Notes: generated from the sequence alone by a model not told the origin. Shown: positions 7,487 through 16,376, counted from the stretch's first letter. The stretch: DNA of 27,771 nt from Dialister sp. CAG:486 (GCA_000434475.1 FR879548.1:1-27771); one strand, 5' to 3'. Numbers and translations: made by a program.

Positions 7487-7678
7487 TGTTTAGTGACTTG
7501 TGACTAGTAGCTAGGGATTAGGAGACTAGAAGACCAAAAGACTAGGAGACATCGGACTCTCTCGTGTCGTCATTTCGAGCGCAAGCGAGAAATCTTTGTC
7601 ATTCGCGGCCCAGCGGTCGATGTTTGGAAAGCTCGAAACGGGAAACCTGCTCTCCGCATACCTTCGGGCATCGCCCCG
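7487..7678. repeat. Composite intergenic repeat (copy 2, inverted relative to 2429-2602)
   Basis: Read on the minus strand, this carries the same ordered blocks as 2429-2602. They are GGGGCGATGCCCGAAGG, CAGGTTTCCCGTTTCGAG, CCAAACATCGACCG, GCGAATGACAAAGATTTCTC with the CGCTCGAAATGACGA module, CACGAGAGAGTC, and a tail of CTAGTCT/ACTAGTCAC tags. Differences are scattered substitutions and short indels, most in the tag tail. No gene is supported; a short open frame here has no ribosome binding site. Confidence 0.8.
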
Positions 7679-8066
7679 TTTCGTCATCCTGAGCGGCGAG
7701 AAGCGTCGTATGTGAGATAACGAATGCCAGAACAGCTGCGACCTGAGCCATCGATCGCGACGAAGCCGCCACCACAAGTTTGAAAGCAGGGATTAGTAGC
7801 TAGGGATTAGGAGCACCAAGCGACTAGTGACTAAATGCCACCTTCGGGCATTGCCATTATTTTTACTTGCGGCGCATTTCGTCATCCTGAGCGGAGTGAA
7901 ATGTCGGATGTTCGATCATGTAAAGGCGGAACAGTGAGAACTGAGTCGAAGGATCTGGCGCCGCACCACCATTTCGCATTTCTCATTTCTAATTTCTTAT
8001 TCAAGCGAGGCTTTTATTCGCAATCAAAGGACGACCCGCCCTGTGGGCTAACCCTCATTCCTAATT
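7679..8066. repeat. Composite intergenic repeat with 129-bp perfect duplication (copy B)
   Basis: The region starts with a CGTCATCCTGAGCGGCGAGA variant, continues with CGAAGCCGCCACCACAAG and a tag run (7796-7835), then CCTTCGGGCATTGCC. The 129-bp block at 7869-7997 is identical to 4340-4468. After it, CAAGCGAGGCTTTTATTCGC and GGGCTAACCCTCATTCC are diverged versions of the sequences after copy A. No gene is seen. Confidence 0.9.
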
Positions 8067-9020
8067 TCACTCATACCCTCTCTTCTTCCGATAATTCAGC
8101 GCCATATCTGCCACGCCGAGATACACCGTGAAGAGCTGCAGGAGAGGGATCCAGATCGAAATGATGACAATGAGCAGACGCAGCCGCTTCACTACCGGAT
8201 AGATATGCGGCAGCCACCAGAGCGTCGCGATCCCCTGGATCCACAGCACGAAGTAGCACACCGCGCCCACATTATACGCAAGATCCTTCACCTGCTCGGT
8301 GAGCGGCATGTACTGCGTCCCTACAGACAGAAGAAGGAGCAGCAGTACCCAGCGAGGGAAATGCCAGCGCTCCAGCGGAGGAAACTGCGGAAAATCCGTC
8401 AGCCCCAGACGGCGGAAAACCACCTTCTCGATCTGCATCACCGCCCAGGCGAGCACCATCGGTGCCATCACCATCGCTGCCGGGATCATCTTTCGGATCG
8501 TTTTGATCATTTCCTCCGTCTGCTGATTCACCTGATCCAGCTGATCCCCGGACGCCATAAGCCCCGACATCTCCTTTGCCATCCCCTGCATCTGATCCAG
8601 CGTACTTCCATACACCTGATCCCAGGGCATCCCCATCATGACCACCGTACCCAGAAGGTTCAAAAGCATCGCGAAAAACATCACGACCACGATCGTCCCA
8701 AAGGTGCGGAGCGCCGAGCAGTGCTTCTGATAGCAGTACGCCATCGCGATCCCTGCGAAGCCGAACATCACCACCAGAAAGAACGCCGTCGTGATCCCGA
8801 AGAACGCCGAGTCCAGGATCATGATCCCCGACGTCGCGATCACCGCCCACTTCACACCCTCGCGGATCCCCATGTACGCGATCGGCAGCGGCAGCGAAAG
8901 CAGCGCCAGAAGAGAGATCCCCGGCACATAGAAGCCCACCATAGAAAGCACCACGGCCAGCGCCGTACACATCCCTGCCAGGACGACCGCATTCGTGTCG
9001 CCCGCTTTGAACTGATTCAT
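8067..9020 (-). CDS. yybS: YybS-family (DUF2232) integral membrane protein
   Basis: Polytopic membrane protein of 317 residues with about eight hydrophobic segments. The N-terminal half (MNQFKAGDTNAVVLAGMCTA onward, with repeated small-residue helices) and overall plan match the YybS/DUF2232 family, whose biochemical role is not established. A polar loop rich in Met, Gln and Glu (about residues 140-180) separates the two membrane halves. The start at 9020 is chosen because AAAGGAGT (9025-9032) lies 4-5 bases upstream; the frame is open to 9068 without a better site. In Bacillus and relatives yybS sits next to gdpP, rplI and dnaB. Here it lies 3 kb from dnaB but about 17 kb from rplI-gdpP, so the ancestral cluster has been split. 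A possible leader peptide is encoded 55 bases upstream. Confidence 0.8.
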   Translation of the reverse strand: MNQFKAGDTNAVVLAGMCTALAVVLSMVGFYVPGISLLALLSLPLPIAYMGIREGVKWAVIATSGIMILDSAFFGITTAFFLVVMFGFAGIAMAYCYQKHCSALRTFGTIVVVMFFAMLLNLLGTVVMMGMPWDQVYGSTLDQMQGMAKEMSGLMASGDQLDQVNQQTEEMIKTIRKMIPAAMVMAPMVLAWAVMQIEKVVFRRLGLTDFPQFPPLERWHFPRWVLLLLLLSVGTQYMPLTEQVKDLAYNVGAVCYFVLWIQGIATLWWLPHIYPVVKRLRLLIVIISIWIPLLQLFTVYLGVADMALNYRKKRGYE

Positions 9021-9074
9021 AACTACTCCTTTGTGAAATATAAATGTATATCGCCTTTTTATACCCATATTCTA

Positions 9075-9164
9075 TCATACTTGAAGAAAGAATAGGAAAA
9101 GGCTTCCTCCTCGCCAAGCGCATCGCCGCTTTTTATCGCGCAAAACCCCAAGCCCGCCGATCAT
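9075..9164 (-). CDS. Possible 29-residue leader peptide upstream of yybS
   Basis: A short open frame begins with ATG at 9164 behind AAGGAGGAG (9171-9179), a very strong ribosome binding site at ideal spacing. It encodes a peptide with an Arg/Lys-rich middle (DKKRRCAWR) and a hydrophobic end (SLFLFFLQV). It stops 54 bases before the yybS start codon on the same strand. No homologue is recognised. The ribosome binding site is the main evidence, so this could be chance; a leader or membrane-active microprotein is possible. Confidence 0.35.
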   Translation of the reverse strand: MIGGLGVLRDKKRRCAWRGGSLFLFFLQV

Positions 9165-9220
9165 GCTTCTCTCCTCCTTACTATTTTCTCCATTCGCATC
9201 CCCTATTTCCTTCCCCCATG

Positions 9221-9229
9221 TGATATAAT
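9221..9229 (+). promoter_or_regulatory. Extended -10 promoter of rnjA
   Basis: TGATATAAT gives a perfect -10 hexamer (9224-9229) with the extended TG motif, inside TGTGATATAATA. Transcription would start near 9236, giving a leader of about 100 bases. A second possible element is TTGACA at 9260-9265, but it has no good -10 partner at normal spacing. Confidence 0.55.
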
Positions 9230-9288
9230 AGGAAAAGCGACTATGAACGGCTTTTATTTTTGACATACAATGCAAAAATATTTTTTTA

Positions 9289-9308
9289 GAGCCGGCGACT
9301 GCCGGCTC
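9289..9308 (+). promoter_or_regulatory. Leader hairpin of rnjA
   Basis: A perfect 8-bp GC-rich stem, GAGCCGGC with GCCGGCTC, encloses a GACT tetraloop. It ends 12 bases before the AGGAGG ribosome binding site. It follows an AT-rich stretch and has no T run after it, so it is not a terminator on the plus strand. A role in mRNA stability or self-regulation by RNase J is inference. Confidence 0.6.
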
Positions 9309-9337
9309 CGACAACTGAATAGGAGGTTCTATCCATT

Positions 9338-11002
9338 TTGGCAAAAGCAAGATTACAGATCATTCCATTAGGAGGCCTTGGAGAAATCGGGAAGAACATG
9401 ACTGTATTCCGTTACGGCGACGAAATTATCGTAATTGATGCAGGCATGGCATTCCCAGAAGAAGACATGCTCGGGATCGACATCGTCATCCCGGACTTTT
9501 CGTACCTCATCGAACACAAAGACGAGATCAAAGCCATCCTCATCACCCACGGACACGAAGATCACATCGGGTCCCTTTCCTACCTGCTTCGCGAAGTGAA
9601 CGCCCCGGTCTACGCCACACGCCTCACCTGCGGCCTCATCGAAGGCAAACTCAAAGAAGCACACATCTCAAACTACGACCTGCACACCGTCAAACCCGGT
9701 GACGAATTCAAAACAGGCCTTTTCAAATTCGGCTTCTTCCACGTCTGCCACTCCATACCGGACTCCTGCGGCATCTACCTGCGCACCCCGGTCGGCAACA
9801 TCGTCCATACCGGCGACTTCAAATTCGACCACTCTCCGGTCGACGGCGAACTCACCGACATGTACAAGCTCGCCGAGCTCGGCCACAGAGGCGTCCTCTG
9901 CCTTCTCGCCGACTCCACGAACGCGCAGAATCCCGGCTACACCCCTTCCGAAGCCATCGTATCCAAGTCCCTCATGAGCGCTTACGCCGATGCCAAAGGC
10001 CGCATCATCCTTGCCACCTTCGCATCGAACGTCTCCCGCATCCAGATGGCCGTCGACGCAGCAGTCGCTAACAAAAGAAAAGTCTGCGTCTTCGGCCGCT
10101 CCATGGTGAACGTCGTCGGCATCGCCCAAGAGCTCGGCTACCTCAAAGCCCCGGAAGGCACCTTCATCGAGCCGGAAGAGCTTGGTCACTACAGAGACGA
10201 CCGCCTCTGCATCCTGACCACCGGCAGCCAAGGCGAACCGATGGCCGGCCTCTCCCGCATGGCCGACGGCTCCCACCGTCAGGTCCAGATCCACGCAGGC
10301 GACACCGTCATCATCTCCGCCTCCCCGATCCCGGGCAATGAGACCAGCGTCGGCCGCACCATCGACAGCCTGATGCGCCTCGGCGCCCACGTCGTCACCA
10401 GCACCACCACCCGCGTCCACGTATCCGGCCACGGCTCTCAGGAAGACCTGAAGACCATGCTCTCCCTCGTCAAGCCGAAATACTTCATCCCCGTCCACGG
10501 CGAACACCGCATGCTCGTCAGCCACGCAGAACTCGCAGAAAGCCTCGGCGTCGAAAAGAAAAACATCCTGATCGGCGAAAACGGCACCCTCTTCGAATTC
10601 ACCAGCCGCGGCGGCAAGATCAATCCGCAGCGCGTCCAGGCCGGCCCCGTCTTCGTCGACGGCCTCGGCGTAGGCGACGTAGGAAACATCGTCATCCGCG
10701 ACCGCCAGCAACTCGCTCAGGACGGCGTCGTCATCGTCGTCATCGCCCTCGAAAAAGGCAGCAACCAAGTCTTAGCCGGCCCCGACATCGTCTCCCGCGG
10801 CTTCGTCTATGTGAGAGACAGCGAAGCCCTCCTGACCGAAGCCAGAGAACGCATCGAGTCCGTCCTTGACCGTTGCGAAGCCGGCAACGTCTCCGAATGG
10901 AACGCCATCAAGACCCAGGTGAGAGACGCCCTCGGCAAATACTTCTTCGACCGCACCAAGCGCCGCCCGATGATTTTGACCATCATCCAGGAAGTGAAAT
11001 AA
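9338..11002 (+). CDS. rnjA: Ribonuclease J
   Basis: Metallo-beta-lactamase/beta-CASP ribonuclease of 554 residues with endonuclease and 5'-3' exonuclease activity in mRNA decay and RNA maturation in the cytoplasm. The opening ARLQIIPLGGLGEIGKNM is characteristic. Zinc ligands lie in HGHEDH (71-76), HTGDFKFDHSP follows, and the beta-CASP part carries TGSQGEP and HVSGHGSQED, then PVHGEHRM. The C-terminal domain is present, ending RRPMILTIIQEVK, so the gene is complete. The start is a TTG with AGGAGG (9321-9326) 11 bases upstream; no ATG fits better. Third codon positions are very rich in C. It is one of only two plus-strand protein genes here and converges with the eptC operon at a shared terminator. 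Confidence 0.95.
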   Translation: MAKARLQIIPLGGLGEIGKNMTVFRYGDEIIVIDAGMAFPEEDMLGIDIVIPDFSYLIEHKDEIKAILITHGHEDHIGSLSYLLREVNAPVYATRLTCGLIEGKLKEAHISNYDLHTVKPGDEFKTGLFKFGFFHVCHSIPDSCGIYLRTPVGNIVHTGDFKFDHSPVDGELTDMYKLAELGHRGVLCLLADSTNAQNPGYTPSEAIVSKSLMSAYADAKGRIILATFASNVSRIQMAVDAAVANKRKVCVFGRSMVNVVGIAQELGYLKAPEGTFIEPEELGHYRDDRLCILTTGSQGEPMAGLSRMADGSHRQVQIHAGDTVIISASPIPGNETSVGRTIDSLMRLGAHVVTSTTTRVHVSGHGSQEDLKTMLSLVKPKYFIPVHGEHRMLVSHAELAESLGVEKKNILIGENGTLFEFTSRGGKINPQRVQAGPVFVDGLGVGDVGNIVIRDRQQLAQDGVVIVVIALEKGSNQVLAGPDIVSRGFVYVRDSEALLTEARERIESVLDRCEAGNVSEWNAIKTQVRDALGKYFFDRTKRRPMILTIIQEVK

Positions 11003-11010
11003 ATGGCAAT

Positions 11011-11051
11011 AAAAAATCCTCCCTCGGTTTCACACCGAGGGAGGATTTTTT
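11011..11051. terminator. Bidirectional terminator between rnjA and eptC
   Basis: A 17-bp perfect stem (11011-11027 with 11035-11051) encloses a 7-base loop. It has an A6 run at the left and a T6 run at the right. It lies 8 bases past the rnjA stop and about 40 bases past the eptC stop on the other strand, so it can end both convergent transcripts. Confidence 0.92.
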
Positions 11052-11090
11052 ATTGTCGGATCGTGTCATCTATGGATCCTCAGGCATTCG

Positions 11091-12959
11091 CTATTTCGCC
11101 AGTGCCGGATCATCCTTCACCATCCGCTTTCCCCCGAACGTCTTCGCATCCTCCATCGTGATCGCATAGTCCGGAGAAGAAATATCATAAGCAGCGTGAT
11201 AGAAATTCGTCTTTGCCTGCCACAGACCCGTGACCGTATCGAAAGCCAGATCATTGGTGAAAGGCCGTTTCTCATGACTCTTCAGCACCGGCATCAGAGA
11301 CGGATGCGCTGCCTGGTAGTCCGGCGACAAATAGACGAAAAATGGAATATGTACCATATCATAGAAAAATGGAGAAGTGGAGTGGAAATGTTCCATATTC
11401 TCCCCATGGTCAGAGAAATAGACAAGCGACTTTAAGTTCATATGTGCCTTAGCATACTCGAAAATATCCCGGATGACCCGATCAGTATACGCGACCGTCA
11501 GATCATAGCCATAGTAGGGATCATTTTCAGAGATCCCCAGCGCACCCCTCTGATCCGCCGGCACGCGCGCCAGATACGTATAGTGGCTGCCCATGATGTT
11601 AATGAAAAGCACACGCCGCTTCGCCGGCGGCAACTTCTTCATGACATCGACGGCATATTCATCATAATTTTTCTCCCAAAAGGACGCATCACTACGCTCT
11701 GCGATCAGCGTCACGCCCGCACTCGAGAGCGAGCTTCTATTCTGGAAAGAGATCCAGTCCGTGCGATACCCTGCAGCCCGGGCCGCATCCACCATACTGA
11801 CCGCATGAGACAGATCCATATCTCCATACTGGTTCGCACTCGTCATCGCATACGAAAGCGACATGAGGGTATTCGGAAAATTCGAATACGCCATGTAGTT
11901 CAACGAAAAATCGGGATCATTGACCTTAGAAGAAAGCCAAGGTGTCGTGTCTTCTGGATAGCTCGGCGTGAATGCCTTCAAATGATCCCTATTCGCACTC
12001 TCCCCGATGATGACGATATGTGTCCCCTCATCCAGCCCATCCGCAGGATCTATAAGCTTCAACCCGACTGTATTTTTATCCAGATTGGTATTAAAATTCT
12101 GCAAAAGCTGAAACTCGCTCCCCTTGCTGTTCATTGTACGATATAAATTGATCGGGAATACATGGATGATTTGTCGGATAAAGCCGCCAAAGAAAAGGAT
12201 GGAGATCACGATCAGGCCGACCTTGACCTTCTTCCCATTTCCTCGCAATAACCCCTTACCGCTCTCCGCACATCGTCCCACCTGTTGCGTCAGCACATAA
12301 GCTGCCAGCAAGAGTAGCAGGATCACGCCAATAGCCAATCCAAGTAACAAAGGAGATCCCATGGTGCTGAGGAACTCCTTCACCTCTTCCCAATGCGTAG
12401 CGCGGACAGCCATCAAAGCAAAGAGATCCATTTCTCCGCCGAATCGCCAATAATAACTGATATAAATCAGCGGAAATAGCAGCATGAAAAAATTGAAAGC
12501 ACCGTACATGGCCTGCAAAGCCGCGCGTACATAGCCGCCGCATTTCGTAAGCCCGATCGTGTACACATAAGGCAGAGAAAAGAGCAACGCCCCCAGCACG
12601 TAGTAATCTCCCAAATGTTTTTTCTCCGGCAGCGAAGCAAATCCATACGCCCAAGTAAAAGTACCCGCCCAAAGAAGCGGCAGGATCACCGCCCACGGCA
12701 GGAGACGCTTCAGGTAGTCTTTACTGAAAACGGAAAAAAGCCCAAAGGAAACGATGAGCATGACAGCAAAAGCCGCGCCCAGACGCGGCTGTGCGTAGCT
12801 ATAGATATCAGGGAAATCTCCCCCGAAATGAAGAATAAACATAAGAAATGCGGCTATCCCCCATGGGAAGCACACGGAAGGAATGACTATTTTCTTCAAA
12901 ATATCCCTCAAGGAAAGACCTTCACCTTTTAGACTAATCATTTTGAACACTCGTTTCAA
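11091..12959 (-). CDS. Phosphoethanolamine transferase, EptC/CptA-like (sulfatase fold)
   Basis: Membrane enzyme of 622 residues expected to move phosphoethanolamine from phosphatidylethanolamine onto LPS. Hydrophobic segments cover about residues 22-45, 60-80, 86-108, 118-136, 150-172, 200-224 and 245-262; the periplasmic sulfatase-like domain follows. [16 protein letters not shown] places Ser321 where the nucleophilic Thr of EptA stands. NIMGSHY, and FSDHGEN (Asp517, His518) are the metal-site motifs. The TTG at 12959 overlaps the ugd stop codon in TTGA, which suggests coupling; the ATG at 12941 is an alternative and neither has a strong ribosome binding site. As third gene of a uge-ugd-eptC operon it acts with charge-modifying uronic acid synthesis. 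The exact acceptor (lipid A or core sugar) cannot be told from sequence. Confidence 0.85.
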   Translation of the reverse strand: MKRVFKMISLKGEGLSLRDILKKIVIPSVCFPWGIAAFLMFILHFGGDFPDIYSYAQPRLGAAFAVMLIVSFGLFSVFSKDYLKRLLPWAVILPLLWAGTFTWAYGFASLPEKKHLGDYYVLGALLFSLPYVYTIGLTKCGGYVRAALQAMYGAFNFFMLLFPLIYISYYWRFGGEMDLFALMAVRATHWEEVKEFLSTMGSPLLLGLAIGVILLLLLAAYVLTQQVGRCAESGKGLLRGNGKKVKVGLIVISILFFGGFIRQIIHVFPINLYRTMNSKGSEFQLLQNFNTNLDKNTVGLKLIDPADGLDEGTHIVIIGESANRDHLKAFTPSYPEDTTPWLSSKVNDPDFSLNYMAYSNFPNTLMSLSYAMTSANQYGDMDLSHAVSMVDAARAAGYRTDWISFQNRSSLSSAGVTLIAERSDASFWEKNYDEYAVDVMKKLPPAKRRVLFINIMGSHYTYLARVPADQRGALGISENDPYYGYDLTVAYTDRVIRDIFEYAKAHMNLKSLVYFSDHGENMEHFHSTSPFFYDMVHIPFFVYLSPDYQAAHPSLMPVLKSHEKRPFTNDLAFDTVTGLWQAKTNFYHAAYDISSPDYAITMEDAKTFGGKRMVKDDPALAK

Positions 12960-14188
12960 TCCCGTTCAAATAAATCTCTCGTATAGACCTTGCTTCTTAC
13001 ATCATCGAGCGAGTGATCATAGCGATTCGCAATGATGCCATGGCTCTGCTCTTTGAACCTTGCCAGGTCATTCACCACAAGACTGCCAAAGAACGTCGTA
13101 CCATCCTCTAGCGTCGGTTCATAGATGATGACCTGCGCACCCTTCGCCTTGATGCGTTTCATGACGCCTTGGATGCTGCTCTGGCGGAAATTATCCGAAT
13201 TCGACTTCATCGTCAGGCGATACACGCCGATCGTCATTGACTCTTCCCTGCGCGGATCATACTCACTGTTGTCGTGGTAGTAACCCGCGATTTCCAATAC
13301 CTTATCAGCGATATAATCCTTTCTCGTCCGATTCGACTTCACGATCGCTTCGATCAGATTTTCCGGCACGTTCTCATAATTAGCCAGAAGCTGCTTTGTA
13401 TCTTTGGGGAGACAATAGCCGCCATAACCGAAAGACGGATTGTTATAGAATTCACCGATCCGTGGATCCAGACAGATGCCATCGATAATCTCCGCCGTAC
13501 TAAGGCCTTTCGTCTCCGCATAGGTATCCAACTCATTGAAATACGATACACGCATTGCCAGATACGTATTTGCGAAAAGCTTTACCGCTTCCGCTTCCGT
13601 AAATCCCATGAACCGTGTCGGGATGTCCTGCTTGATCGCTCCTTCCTGGAGAAGTCCCGCGAAGGTATGCGCTGCCTTCACCAGCTTCTCATCTGTCGGA
13701 TCAGTACCGACAATGATACGGCTCGGATAAAGGTTATCATAGAGCGCCTTGCTTTCACGCAGAAATTCCGGGCTAAAGATGATATTCTTCGTACCAAACT
13801 TCTCACGGACGCTCTTCGTATAGCCGACGGGAATCGTCGACTTGATGACCATGATAGCATCCGGATTGTACTGCATCACCAGCTGAATGACCGTTTCGAC
13901 AGAGCTGGTGTCAAAGAAATTCTTTCTCGAATCATAATTGGTCGGCGTCGCAATAATGACGAAGTCCGCGTCCTTGTACGCCGCCTCCGCATCCATCGTC
14001 GCCGTCAGATCCAGAGCCTTCTCTGCCAAGTACTTCTCGATATAGTCATCCTGAATCGGCGACTTTCTATGATTCACCATGTCCACCTTTTCTGGGATGA
14101 TATCCACTGCCATCACATGATTGTGCTGCGCAAGAAGCGTCGCCAAAGACAGACCCACATACCCTGTACCAGCTACCGCAATATTCAT
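12956..14188 (-). CDS. ugd: UDP-glucose 6-dehydrogenase
   Basis: Cytoplasmic NAD-dependent enzyme of 410 residues that oxidises UDP-glucose twice to UDP-glucuronate. The Rossmann motif is [14 protein letters not shown] at the very N-terminus. The middle domain has [18 protein letters not shown] (Lys203, Asn207). The catalytic cysteine lies in [11 protein letters not shown] (Cys259). The C-terminal domain is the short single-domain version. The start at 14188 is chosen because it begins the Rossmann strand directly and AGGAG lies about 9 bases upstream; the open frame reaches 14272 inside the neighbouring gene. It sits 34 bases after uge and overlaps the eptC start by 4 bases. The product is the substrate of the upstream epimerase. 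Confidence 0.95.
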   Translation of the reverse strand: MNIAVAGTGYVGLSLATLLAQHNHVMAVDIIPEKVDMVNHRKSPIQDDYIEKYLAEKALDLTATMDAEAAYKDADFVIIATPTNYDSRKNFFDTSSVETVIQLVMQYNPDAIMVIKSTIPVGYTKSVREKFGTKNIIFSPEFLRESKALYDNLYPSRIIVGTDPTDEKLVKAAHTFAGLLQEGAIKQDIPTRFMGFTEAEAVKLFANTYLAMRVSYFNELDTYAETKGLSTAEIIDGICLDPRIGEFYNNPSFGYGGYCLPKDTKQLLANYENVPENLIEAIVKSNRTRKDYIADKVLEIAGYYHDNSEYDPRREESMTIGVYRLTMKSNSDNFRQSSIQGVMKRIKAKGAQVIIYEPTLEDGTTFFGSLVVNDLARFKEQSHGIIANRYDHSLDDVRSKVYTRDLFERD

Positions 14189-14222
14189 TGATCTCGATCT
14201 CCTATATAAAGCTAATGATTCC

Positions 14223-15308
14223 TTATTTGACATAGTATGCCTTATACCACTCAGCAAACTTTCTAAGACCATCTCTGAGCGAAGTCATCGGGCAATAGCC
14301 GAAATCCCTCGAAAGCGACTCCGTATCCGCATACGTCACTGGCACATCTCCCGGCTGCATAGGAACCAATTTCTTATGCGCCTCAAAATCATAGTCTATC
14401 GGAAGCACACCGGCACGCACCAGCTCCTGCTGCAGGATATCCACGAAATCCAAGAGATTCACCGGATGACCGCCGCCAATGTTATACACTGCATACGGCG
14501 GGATCGGGAGCCCGTCTTCCCCGTTCTTTTTTTCAGGAGCTCCCTTCATCACACGGACAACACCTTCCACGATATCATCCACATACGTGAAGTCTCTCTC
14601 GCAATGCCCATGATTGAAGATCTGGATCGTCTTTCCTGCCAGAAGTTGATTCGTAAATCCGAAGTACGCCATATCCGGACGGCCAGCAGGGCCATAAACC
14701 GTAAAGAAGCGCAGCCCCGTGCAGGGAATGTTGTACAACTTCGCATAGCAATGAGCCAGAAGCTCATTCGACTTCTTCGTCGCCGCATAGAGAGACACTG
14801 GGTGATCCACCTTGTCATCCGTGCTGAAAGGCACCTTCGTATTCCCACCATAGACAGAAGACGAGGACGCATAGACCAGATGCTCCACACCCGGTGCACC
14901 ATCATCATACGAATGGCGGCATGCCTCCAAGATGTTATAAAATCCGATAAGATTCGACTCGACATAGACATCCGGATTCGTGATCGAATACCGCACCCCT
15001 GCCTGCGCCGCCAGATTTACCACGATCGACGGCTTGTACCTGGCAAAGACCTCTCCCATCAGCGCCTTATCCGCAATATTCCCGTGGATGAATACCCACT
15101 GACTGGACGATAGCCGAGCGGCCTTCTCCAATTCCTGCAGGCGATACTCTTTCAGGGAAACATCGTAATAGTCATTCATATTATCGATACCGATGACCGT
15201 CCCCTGTAAATCCATCGAAAGCAACTGCCTTACCAGATTTGCGCCAATAAAACCAGCTGCTCCAGTCACGAAAATTGTCTTTTTACTGAGCTGAATATTC
15301 CGTTTCAT
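14223..15308 (-). CDS. UDP-glucuronate 4-epimerase (NAD-dependent SDR epimerase)
   Basis: Extended short-chain dehydrogenase of 361 residues. [15 protein letters not shown] (11-25) binds [12 protein letters not shown] (146-154) carries the catalytic Ser, and [11 protein letters not shown] gives Tyr174 and Lys178. The sequence pattern [29 protein letters not shown] and the pairing with ugd point to interconversion of UDP-glucuronate and UDP-galacturonate. UDP-galacturonate would feed acidic sugars of LPS or a capsule. It is the first gene of a minus-strand operon with ugd and eptC. The upstream region carries a 24-bp palindrome with a -10-like TATACT on each strand. Other sugar epimerases of the family (for example UDP-glucose 4-epimerase) are less likely given the motifs. 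Confidence 0.9.
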   Translation of the reverse strand: MKRNIQLSKKTIFVTGAAGFIGANLVRQLLSMDLQGTVIGIDNMNDYYDVSLKEYRLQELEKAARLSSSQWVFIHGNIADKALMGEVFARYKPSIVVNLAAQAGVRYSITNPDVYVESNLIGFYNILEACRHSYDDGAPGVEHLVYASSSSVYGGNTKVPFSTDDKVDHPVSLYAATKKSNELLAHCYAKLYNIPCTGLRFFTVYGPAGRPDMAYFGFTNQLLAGKTIQIFNHGHCERDFTYVDDIVEGVVRVMKGAPEKKNGEDGLPIPPYAVYNIGGGHPVNLLDFVDILQQELVRAGVLPIDYDFEAHKKLVPMQPGDVPVTYADTESLSRDFGYCPMTSLRDGLRKFAEWYKAYYVK

Positions 15309-15319
15309 TCAAGGCCTCC

Positions 15320-15360
15320 TTGCTAGTATGTTTTACATCATTTATACTAGTATAAATGAT
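15320..15360. promoter_or_regulatory. Divergent promoter/operator with 24-bp perfect palindrome
   Basis: Positions 15337-15360 are perfectly palindromic (half site ATCATTTATACT). On the plus strand TTGCTA (15320-15325), a 17-base spacer and TATACT (15343-15348) form a credible promoter for the GT8 gene. The mirror TATACT (15349-15354) can serve uge, with only a weak TTTCAT at 15372-15377. A dimeric regulator binding here would cover both -10 elements; that is inference. Confidence 0.55.
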
Positions 15361-15392
15361 ATGTCGAAACTATGAAAGGATGAAGTTTTTAT

Positions 15393-16376
15393 ATGTCAAA
15401 TATACTTGACAACGCCATGACACAAACGCTGCACTTCGGAAAGCCGACCGCAAAAGATGCTTTCCACATCGCTCTTACAGGCACACCCGACTATATCCCA
15501 CACATGGGGATCGTAGCCCTCACTGTGCATGAGCACAATAAAGACCTTCCCATCTGCTATCATTTCTTTATCAATCATCTTCCCGAAGAAGAAAAGGCAA
15601 ATCTTCAAAAGGCAGCGGCTTCCATGGACAGCCCTCTAGAAATTCATCTGATTGACGACAGCTGCTTCAAGCCACTCCTTCTCTCTGATGGGGTAGCTGC
15701 TTTCTTCTACCGCTTTCTCGTCGCACCGACCATCGCACCAGTTGCTGACCGCGTCCTGTACCTAGATGGGGATATGCTCTGCCGCGGTTCCCTGAAGTAT
15801 CTGACCGAACTGGACTTTCAAGGAAATGCTGTCGCCGTCGTATCTGATCGCGGAGAACAAGCCAATGCCAAGCGCATGCACACCACCCGTTATTTCAATG
15901 CCGGCATGATGCTCATCAATACACGTCTCTGGATGAAAGAAAACCTCTTCGACGACATCGTCCGACGCGCAGAAGAAAACGTCAAGCGTGTAGGAAACCG
16001 CCTCTCTCACCATGATCAGGACATCCATAATGAAATGCTTGACGGTAAAAGCCTTTATATCGACAAGAAATACAACTACCTCTACAATCTGGATCGCCAC
16101 TCCCTGTTTGCCAAGCAGCCCGTCAATGAAGACTACAAAGATAAAGTCATCATTCACTTCGCCGGCCATGCCAAACCGTGGCACGACTGGGTACAGAACT
16201 GGGACGTCGTCAAAGAATACGCTGCCATTCAAAGAAAAACACCCTGGAAGGATGTCCCCCTCGTTCCCCCCAAAGGGACAAAAAACCTCCATCAGGCTGC
16301 CCGAAGCGCCCGTATGTATGGAAACTACGGAGAAATGCTGATGTGGTACCTGAAGTACCTTGGGGCAAAACTGTAA
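15393..16376 (+). CDS. Glycosyltransferase family 8 (LPS glucosyl/galactosyltransferase-like)
   Basis: Retaining GT-A glycosyltransferase of 327 residues, cytoplasmic, acting on the LPS core or a related glycan. Family 8 motifs are clear: VLYLDGDMLCRGSL with the DxD at Asp125-Asp127, RYFNAGMMLINTRLW (166-180), HHDQDIHNEML, and the C-terminal HFAGHAKPW (255-263) that completes metal binding. The ATG at 15393 follows AAGGATG at about 9 bases. It stands alone on the plus strand between the uge operon (divergent) and the LPS locus (convergent) and has its own terminator. Donor and acceptor cannot be read from sequence; WaaJ/WaaI-like enzymes using UDP-glucose or UDP-galactose are the nearest comparison. 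Confidence 0.9.
   Translation: MSNILDNAMTQTLHFGKPTAKDAFHIALTGTPDYIPHMGIVALTVHEHNKDLPICYHFFINHLPEEEKANLQKAAASMDSPLEIHLIDDSCFKPLLLSDGVAAFFYRFLVAPTIAPVADRVLYLDGDMLCRGSLKYLTELDFQGNAVAVVSDRGEQANAKRMHTTRYFNAGMMLINTRLWMKENLFDDIVRRAEENVKRVGNRLSHHDQDIHNEMLDGKSLYIDKKYNYLYNLDRHSLFAKQPVNEDYKDKVIIHFAGHAKPWHDWVQNWDVVKEYAAIQRKTPWKDVPLVPPKGTKNLHQAARSARMYGNYGEMLMWYLKYLGAKL

Noticed and set aside
9260..9288. TTGACA as the main promoter of rnjA
   Set aside because: No acceptable -10 lies 16-18 bases downstream; the extended -10 at 9221-9229 is stronger. It remains only as a minor possibility.
9668..10768. Minus-strand open frame of 366 codons opposite rnjA
   Set aside because: An extremely Asp/Gly/Val/Ala-rich translation produced by the C-rich third positions of rnjA; no motif and no ribosome binding site.
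14121..15113. Plus-strand open frame of 330 codons opposite uge
   Set aside because: It is antisense to an epimerase with all motifs; Arg/Ile/His-rich shadow sequence.
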